Of a stretch of 64,000 nucleotides of DNA, positions 57,300 to 64,000 are shown one piece after another. Every line of letters begins with the position of its first letter. Positions within the stretch are counted from its first letter, which is position 1. This DNA is from Catonia carolina (taxonomy: Eukaryota; Arthropoda; Insecta; Hemiptera; Achilidae): NCBI GenBank assembly GCA_035578175.1, contig JAQMRL010000002.1:138064171-138128170 (forward strand), in the 5' to 3' direction. A program made the position numbers and the translations under genes. The notes beneath the pieces are model-generated. The model was not told where the DNA came from. It worked only from the letters and a program-made list of their open reading frames with translations, and did no database searches.

Positions 57300-58190
57300 A
57301 CTTTCTCTTGCCTATATGAATATATAAGAAGGAAAGTATTGTTTTCATGTCAATTTTTCGTAATCAAATTTTCACCTGATCTACACGTTTTCAGACCCCC
57401 TGAACCAAAAAAACATGTTTTTTTAGCAATTGGTCTGTGTCTGTGTGAACAGAATATCTCAAAAACGGAACATCGTACGAACTTGAAACTTGAAAATTAA
57501 GTTACATACCACTACCTGAGGTGAACATTTTAATCAAAATCGGTCAAACGGAAGTAGTAGTTTATTCGTGTAATTTTTCACTTTTTTGCGATTTTCTCAA
57601 AAACTGGTTCTGAGATTTTTTAAAAAATCGCTTGTTTACTAAATTTTGTATGCTCTACAAGATAGGGTAGGCACCATGTTTGCTGAAATTCTTGGTAAGG
57701 CTGTTTTCACGTAAAAAATTGTATTTTTAAGATTACGGCTTTAATGTGCATTTTAGCGCAAAAATTTATATAGGGGTAATAAAAAATATTGAGAATTTAA
57801 AATCCTACAATGTTTTAGTGAAACATTTTTTTGTATAACGCTTAGTTTAGCGGTAATTAGCAATTTTCTGTTTTTTTCTCACGAAAACGTGTGCATTTTA
57901 CGACATAAAAGTACAATCAAATTTATAGAAAATTAAAAGATCTACAACTTTTATTTAAAGCATTTTTTTACAGAGCCTTGTTTTACGTGAAGAGTGATTT
58001 TCCGTATTTTTAAGCCAAACTGAGGTCGATTTTCATTTGTGTCTTTCACTCATGATTAAAATAAGGTTATATTTTTTGAGGTTAGTTTTTTGTTTATTTC
58101 TAATGTTTTATTACTATCGTTAAGTTATATTGGTCATTATTTGCATTGGCAAGAGTAAATTGTGTGAGTGTTTTACACCAGATTTTTTAA
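57300..58190 (+). mobile_element. Repeat D copy
   Basis: ACTTTCTCTTGCCTATATGA to GGCAAGAGTAAATTGTGTGA and a CACCAGATTTTTTAA end. All internal blocks of the 6.1-kb copy are present except for a deletion near 57,890. The microsatellite position holds only CTGTGTCTGTGTG. Confidence 0.85.
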
Positions 58191-58199
58191 TACAGTAGC

Positions 58200-60215
58200 T
58201 ACTTTACGCACTACATCATCCACACTTACAGGAGCGGTCAAATTTTTACACACTTACTTTTTAATAGGTTCGCACAATAAAATTCCTACTAATACAACAA
58301 TAAAACATTTTAATAACAATAATAATTTATTTCCCAAAACATATTTGTACATCAATGAACTTGCACTACATTACATTTCATATGAATTCGTATCTACTTT
58401 TATATTTTTATGCACGTGGTGAAATATTAACCAATCCAACTGTATGTTTTCCGATGTCCTAGGACAGATCAATTTAGTATTTTTTTTACAAACACCAGGT
58501 CGACCAGAAGATATCATCATAACCAGAAAATATCTGGTTATGAGATGTAAAAGTGGTATCATTTCCTTCGTGTACAGCCTTCCGACGATAAAGAGCCATT
58601 TATGTAATTCAGTTACACTTTATAATGTTTCGCATACTTCTAAAATTTTGGGTAAAAATTGTACAATTTGGGGGCTAGTTAACAAAAATGTTTTTTGGAT
58701 AGCGTGTTTGTAGCTCTTTGGAAAGGAATTAAATGATTATATTTTGTACTGTAGTTGTAGATTCGTTTCGGAATGTTTTATACATTTTTATGCACCTGTA
58801 TAATTAGCTTCCAGGTATAAAATTGAAAAAAATATGTCTTAAGTACTTGTTATAGTATAATTGAACAATTACTCAGAAGAATAGAGTTTTTGGTTTTTTT
58901 TAATTACTCGAAAAATCTACGTATTTACAATTAAATTAAATTTTAATTTTAATATGACCCTAACGAACAAAGAAACTATGAAAAATTTTACCAAATCGAT
59001 TTGTAAATTCAAGTCCGACGAGATTAGTGAGCACTTGAACGAGGTCTTCAAGTCTTCAGGTCTTCATATCCGTAGCACAAGTGTCGGGAAGGCTCTCCTT
59101 ACCTCGTTTATTCACTCATTGGCCCCTCTATTGCTTGTCTTACCTTTCTCACCATTCAGTTCTAACTCAGGAATCGAGTTTACCATTGTTAAAATAAACT
59201 GAACCAAACAGATCCATGGCAATACAGTTAAACCTATTTATGTTTGATCACGCCACCGTTTACTCGGTACTTGCAGAAGCTGACCCCCATAGATAAGGGA
59301 CATAAATTTATGTAAAGAACCAACCAATAGCTTACATTGCGGTAGCTGTGTATGTCCGGTCGAAAGTCCGGACTATGAAAGTTCTGACCCTTACAGTACC
59401 TTTTGAAACCAGGAAACAACTCCTGGCAAACTTTAACATAGCTAGGAATGAGTTCAGAAACCCTATAGAGCCTAGATGGGAGCTAACTGAAGGCAAAGAG
59501 AAATAAATAAGAAAAAATATCAATTAATACTTTAGTCAAAATCTGTTCTTTACATTAACCAAAACCTGTAGAAATAGATTTTTCAAGAAAATCAGAAAAT
59601 ATAATTTTCGTTTGATTAAATAACTTTCTTCAGGAAGTAAAATGTCGTCGTGTACTTGGTGGTAATTTTTACAAAACTGTTGAAAGTTTATTATCGCAAA
59701 GTGGCATGAGATGAAATCAGTACACCGTTATACGTAATTAAAAGCAATAAACTAGAAAATTAATCAGAGAAGTGGTATTTGACAACAAAATGATTATGAA
59801 AGTCTCTTATTAATTGGATCGGAGAAGAGGGGAACGATGAAAAACTTAAACTTGAGTGCAAATTAGTTGGAAACAACGTGAAAAACTCTACTATATTGTT
59901 ATTAGCAGCAACAACTATTATATTCTATTTGTTAATTATTGAATCAGTCATTTCAGAAAGTTCATAAGAGTAATAACTTTTACCTTTTTTGCTTTAGTAC
60001 ATTTCCGGGTTGATTGCACCATTCCCTACTAAAATCACATAAGTCTGATTTCCCTTCACTATTATAATGCTAAGAGCTTATTCTTGTGGTATAAGGCTTA
60101 TCATAAATCTTTTTCTCGGGTGAAAATAAAATGGGTGATATTTTGAAGCTGATGTGTATGAATCTGTACATAAAAGTAAATGCTATAAATTGATGACAAA
60201 AAAAAAACGTGAATA
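58200..60215. other. No gene recognised; coding-like relic possible
   Basis: 58,954-59,510 is less AT-rich and has open stretches (KSDEISEHLNEVFKSSGLHI; VPFETRKQLLANFNIARNEF), which might be a decayed retroelement ORF. I could not assign it. The rest is AT-rich. Confidence 0.35.
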
Positions 60216-60239
60216 TTTCAGACAATATTCGCGTTTTAA

Positions 60240-60745
60240 AAAATCTGGTGTGAAACACTCGCACAACTTTCTCTTGCCAATGCAAATAATTAACAATAAA
60301 CCTAACACTAGTAATAAAACATTAGAAATAAACAAAAAACTAACCTCAATAAACATAACCTTATTTTAATCATGAGTGAAAGACGCAAAGTGAAAATCGA
60401 CCTCAGTTTGGCTTAAAAATACGGAAAATCACTCTTTTACGCTAAACTAGGCTCTGTAGAGAAAAATGCTTTAAATAAAAATTGTAGATCTTTTAATTTC
60501 CTATAAAATTTATTATACACTTTTGTCGTGAAGTGCCTACTAAGACCGAAATCTCAAAAAAATAGATTTTTCACATGTTTTCGTGATAAAAAAACAGAAA
60601 ATTGCTAATTACCGCTAAACTAAGCGTTATAAAAAAATTGTTTGAAATAAAAGTTGCAGGATTTTAAATTTCCTACAACTTTTATTATATAAATTTTTGG
60701 GCTAAAATGCATATTAAAGCCGCAATCTTAAAAAAAATCTTGTTT
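60240..60745 (-). mobile_element. Repeat D, 3' half
   Basis: The conserved end (CTGGTGTGAAACACTCGCAC, then ACTTTCTCTTGCC at 60,266) is followed by about 480 bp of repeat D. It stops at AAAAAAAATCTTG near 60,740, so the GT-tract half is missing. A 14-bp hairpin with one G-U pair (60,206-60,239) adjoins the end. Confidence 0.82.
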
Positions 60746-60749
60746 TGAA

Positions 60750-61920
60750 ACTCAAGCATTTAAATTTTTATTTAAGTGAAAATCTCTTCATCCCTCTGAA
60801 TTTGGTCTCGTAGATGCCAAAACTAGCGAGATTGTAAAACTCCTAATACGTATTTTCTTTATACATAAAAGAATAATTTATACAATCAGTCACGACGAAT
60901 ACAAGATGATTTAAATACGGTTTTGATTTGTAATCTCTTTGTTAAATCTTCTATACTACGGAATAATTTCAGTTCATTATCTACTTACCTGTATTCTGAA
61001 AATCAACGCAATAAATTTGAATGTATCTCACAAGTATCGATAACAACACATTTAATATTAATTCTCCTACTTCTTTCTTATTTATAACGCTGTAAAGAAG
61101 TGATAATTGGTTATCCAAATTTTAGAACGCGTCAGTTCGTCACATTTTTCTCAAGCTGTCATTTCTGTTGACCAGAAAACAGCATTGTTATAATTATCAT
61201 AATAATGTTTTTCTCCTTTTCAGCAGTAGGCATCTCGTATAATAGGTGTATTAAACTCTTTTCAGTGTAACCAGTTATGATTCAGGATTTATGGACCATT
61301 TTTTCTTTAGGCGTTTGTTGACAATTAAGCACATTACGGTTGAATATTTTATTCGTTCCAATAGTACTTACTGATATTTTAGTTATGTACAATTTTTCTT
61401 AGTATTTATGTTAAATTTACACATAAAAAAATTCATAAATATTTGGTAATATCACTATTTTCCCAAATTTCCTTTCTAAGTTACAAATAAATAAATAAAA
61501 CATTAAAATAAAAATATCTCACCAATAATTCTTTAACACTTTTTGCACAACCAATAACAGAAAAAAACAGTCATCTCTGTGACTCAGCAGTTTAGAGCGC
61601 CCTATAGCACAGAACTCTGAAAAGTGGATGGTTATACAATTGATTCCAGACTAGGATTTCGAAAGTTTTAACACATTTGAACCCAACAGTACTAGAAAAA
61701 GATAAATAAAATTAATTTTAATTAATTAACATGTTAAATCAGTTGAAGTGCTTATTTCCCATAAGTATATCAAAAATGTTTTATCATTAAACTAATCATT
61801 TAATGGTTATAACACTACATAATATATAAATAATTAATAAATAATTCTCTCAATTAAATATATATTTATAAATAATAGTAATATTTTAGGTAATATAATT
61901 AATATTAATAATTGATTTAA
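60750..61920. other. No gene recognised
   Basis: AT-rich; if the exon at 61.93 kb is real this would be intron. Confidence 0.45.
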
Positions 61921-61926
61921 TTACAG

Positions 61927-62089
61927 GATGAAAATTCCGACGCCGGGCCTGTTCCCTACTGGGGATTACAAGAGGGACGGGCTGGCGTTGTTCACCAAAC
62001 TTATTAGAACTAAAAATGTGGAAGGAATGCAAGGAGATTTACCGCCACGGCTCGATTCATCAAAACCTGACAAAAAATTAAAATTAAAG
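61927..62089 (+). CDS. Candidate internal exon of an unidentified host gene
   Basis: A 163-bp segment clearly richer in G and C than its surroundings. It is preceded by TTTAATTACAG and followed by AAG/GTAACTG, good acceptor and donor sites. The open frame reads MKIPTPGLFPTGDYKRDGLA, then LFTKLIRTKNVEGMQGDLPP and RLDSSKPDKKLKLK, and ends exactly at the donor in phase 0. The incoming phase would need two bases from the previous exon, or the ATG could be the start codon (AGGATG). The protein is hydrophilic, with a Gly/Pro-rich start and a Lys-rich end. I cannot name the gene. No further exon was recognised in the window. Confidence 0.5.
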
Positions 62090-62449
62090 GTAACTGTTTT
62101 TTTTTTACTAACTTTACTTTTAAACTGTATGTTCTTTAATGCACAACTAGTGAATGAAAGAGAATTTAGTAACTAAGGCATGGATGTAAAATGAATGTGA
62201 ATCGATTTTGGCGTGAAATTGTACAAGGAATTTAGTGCTAAGGTATAAAGAAATTGTTTATGAACAATGATGATTGAAGAATTAATTTTTAAATATTATT
62301 ATTATTAAGAAAAATAATAATCCTTTTTTACAAAGAAGAATTCTAGAATGTGTAGCAGTAATAGTTTTTCTTTTCTTTTTCTTTTTTGTTCTATAATAGA
62401 AATGGAAAATTGATTCAAAATGTGTTTTATCGGGGTCAGAGTAGATCCC

Positions 62450-63165
62450 TATTCCACCTTCGTATCAGTAGTCTGTTGACAAGATGGTCGGTAGTTGAAA
62501 GAGATTGGACATTTGGATGTATGTGGTCAATTTTCTTTTTAAGTGATGAGTTGTATGTTATGTTTACAATGTCTCGAACTGCTAGAATTTTCAAATCTTT
62601 GTGAAGAGTATGATTGGTTGCTTAAAAAGGCGCATTTGTAACAGCTCTGGGGTATCAACCTGAGCGTCTATCTGCTGGGTTCTTCCTTATTCTATACACT
62701 TTGTTTGCTTCTTTTCCTTTTTTATTGAGAATCTTTTTTATTTTCAATAGGTTTGGGGGGGTTTTCTTTTTTTCTGGAGAGGTTACAAGTTTTATTTTGA
62801 TATTATTTTCTTTTCTTTTATGGTAAACTTTCCTCATTCAATGCATTCAATGCCTTTTAAATGCACAAGAGTGCATCTTTGATTGTGAAAAGCTCATGTT
62901 GAAGCTAAGTGCTTTTAACTGCTGTTGTTGAAGAATATTTTTAATGCTATATTGTGACAGGCTCCAAATACTGGACCATCATACAGCCAAATGGGTTGCA
63001 AGGTATTTTCAGTGGTAATTTTGATTTACGGCCTATTATTCCAAATAACATGTGAAACCTGGAGTCTGAGAGTGCTTTTACATATTTGATATGTGGTTTC
63101 CATATAAGTCGTAGTCCAATGGTAAGTGTAGTTCGTAAAACTTAATGTAACTCCTCTGACACTAG
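62450..63165 (-). pseudogene. Jockey-like LINE reverse transcriptase relic
   Basis: Minus strand reads RLIWKPHIKYVKALSDSRFH, MLFGIIGRKSKLPLKI, a decayed middle, AVTNAPF and HKDLKILAVRDIVNITYNSS, LKKKIDHIHPNVQSL and NRLLIRRWNRDLL. Block order matches the C-terminal region of Jockey-like enzymes. About 200 bp of Lys-rich sequence (62,655-62,840) sits between the K-P-L-K and NAPF blocks and may be an insertion. Confidence 0.8.
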
Positions 63166-63169
63166 CTAT

Positions 63170-64000
63170 TTCGCCCAGGCGCGCAGTTGTTAGTAATACC
63201 TAATATAAAAATATTTAAAAAATTTTAAATGAATGTATTTTAACTTTGAATTCTTAATAGTTGCAATCAGTTATGTACACGCTAAACTTTAGAGTTTCAG
63301 TGACAAAAAATTCAATAGATGAATTTAATTTAAAAATCAAAGGCTCAAAAAAAATTATTTCATGCTTATTTATAAAAATAGCTTCAAATTTCAATTAAAA
63401 TAAATTTTAAAAAGTCACTGTTGATGAAATCTCATTGAACGATCCCAAGAGAAATTCAATTAATTTAATGAAAGATGTTATGTAGGTTAGGTTATGTAGG
63501 GTTACGTAATCAGACAAAAGACTGAATAGAATAAAACATCTCACTCGGAATGAAAAGAATAAGAAATACGATCTCAAGTGCAGTTCGAAAACGAACTATT
63601 CATCTCGTTCGTTCTTTTTCCTTTCTAAGTAGTACAAGGAGTAAATTACTTGTACGTAATTGAGTCACTAAAATTTACTTCCATCTTCTAGATTATGTAC
63701 CATTCAAGTTATAATTACACGTAAGTCTACTTACTTACAATTTTAAATAATTAAAAACTAAAATCTTATAACAAATTCTCAATAATCTCACTCAAAACCT
63801 ATTTCAAATATTTCTTTCGTCGAGAAAACTTGATTGTTTTCCATGCATCCTACAGTATTGTAGGGCTACATGCATTATCTTTTTATTATTGATTAAAAGG
63901 ATGTATATATTTTTGGTTTACGCAGTCAATATACAAGCTGTTAAAAATCCTATTAAATTAATCACATCGTAACTTATGAATACGCAGTAGCATAGCTCGT
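63170..64000. other. No gene recognised
   Basis: AT-rich to the window end; one TAGGTTAGGTTATG stretch is too short to be telomeric. Confidence 0.5.

Noticed and set aside
62386..62837. Plus-strand 72-residue ORF and minus-strand Lys-rich ORF as genes
   Set aside because: They overlap the minus-strand LINE relic; the plus-strand ORF is its shadow.
63481..63500. Telomeric TTAGG repeats
   Set aside because: Only two or three degenerate units (TAGGTTAGGTTATG); also seen as a common dinucleotide-biased string near 2,010.

Overview
The window looks like about 64 kb of intergenic or intronic DNA from an AT-rich animal nuclear genome, most likely an insect. A hemipteran is my guess, from the style of the non-LTR retrotransposon proteins and SINEs; I could not test this. 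There are no bacterial-type operons, long ORFs or convincing tRNA genes. Almost everything I can identify is a transposable element or its relic, and the sequence between them is AT-rich and gene-poor.

Interspersed families. (1) SINE A, tRNA-headed, about 320 bp, six copies, three with clear target-site duplications (TSDs). (2) SINE B, about 400 bp, ending in a small hairpin and a CAA-rich tail, eight copies. (3) SINE C, a tRNA-like family with strong A and B boxes, at least six copies plus degenerate ones. (4) Repeat D, about 0.9-1 kb, carrying a GT microsatellite and short inverted ends, five copies. (5) Three related solo LTRs (8.2, 26.0 and 55.4 kb), all inserted at ATAT. (6) Non-LTR retrotransposon 3' fragments of at least three kinds: RTE-like (3.2, 13.7, 19.5, 35.6, 42.4, 44.3, 47.3, 48.4 kb), Jockey-like (16.8, 24.8, 29.0, 52.5, 62.5 kb) and CR1-like (35.1, 39.5 kb). 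(7) DNA transposons: an internally deleted DD41D mariner-type element (15.4 kb), a pogo/Tigger relic (20.4 kb), a deleted Tc1 element (47.7 kb), a rearranged mariner with two identical ends (50.6 kb), a 1.2 kb fold-back element (30.2 kb) and a probable non-autonomous Helitron (31.4 kb).

The most unusual local structures are: two hammerhead-ribozyme motifs in inverted orientation (24.3-24.5 kb), probably a Penelope-like or retrozyme remnant; a 5S rRNA-like sequence (19.3 kb); a perfect 25-bp hairpin (32.2 kb); a 44-bp tandem array (37.5 kb) that resembles the end of repeat D; and near-perfect 52-bp inverted arms inside a solo LTR (26.2 kb).

Host coding signal is minimal. The best candidate is a 163-bp internal exon at 61,927-62,089, GC-richer than its surroundings and bounded by AG and GT. 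A weaker candidate is a first-exon-like ORF at 47,025. If real, the window is mostly intron or flanking DNA of one or two host genes. No intact transposase or reverse transcriptase remains, so the elements here are fossils or were mobilised by enzymes encoded elsewhere.
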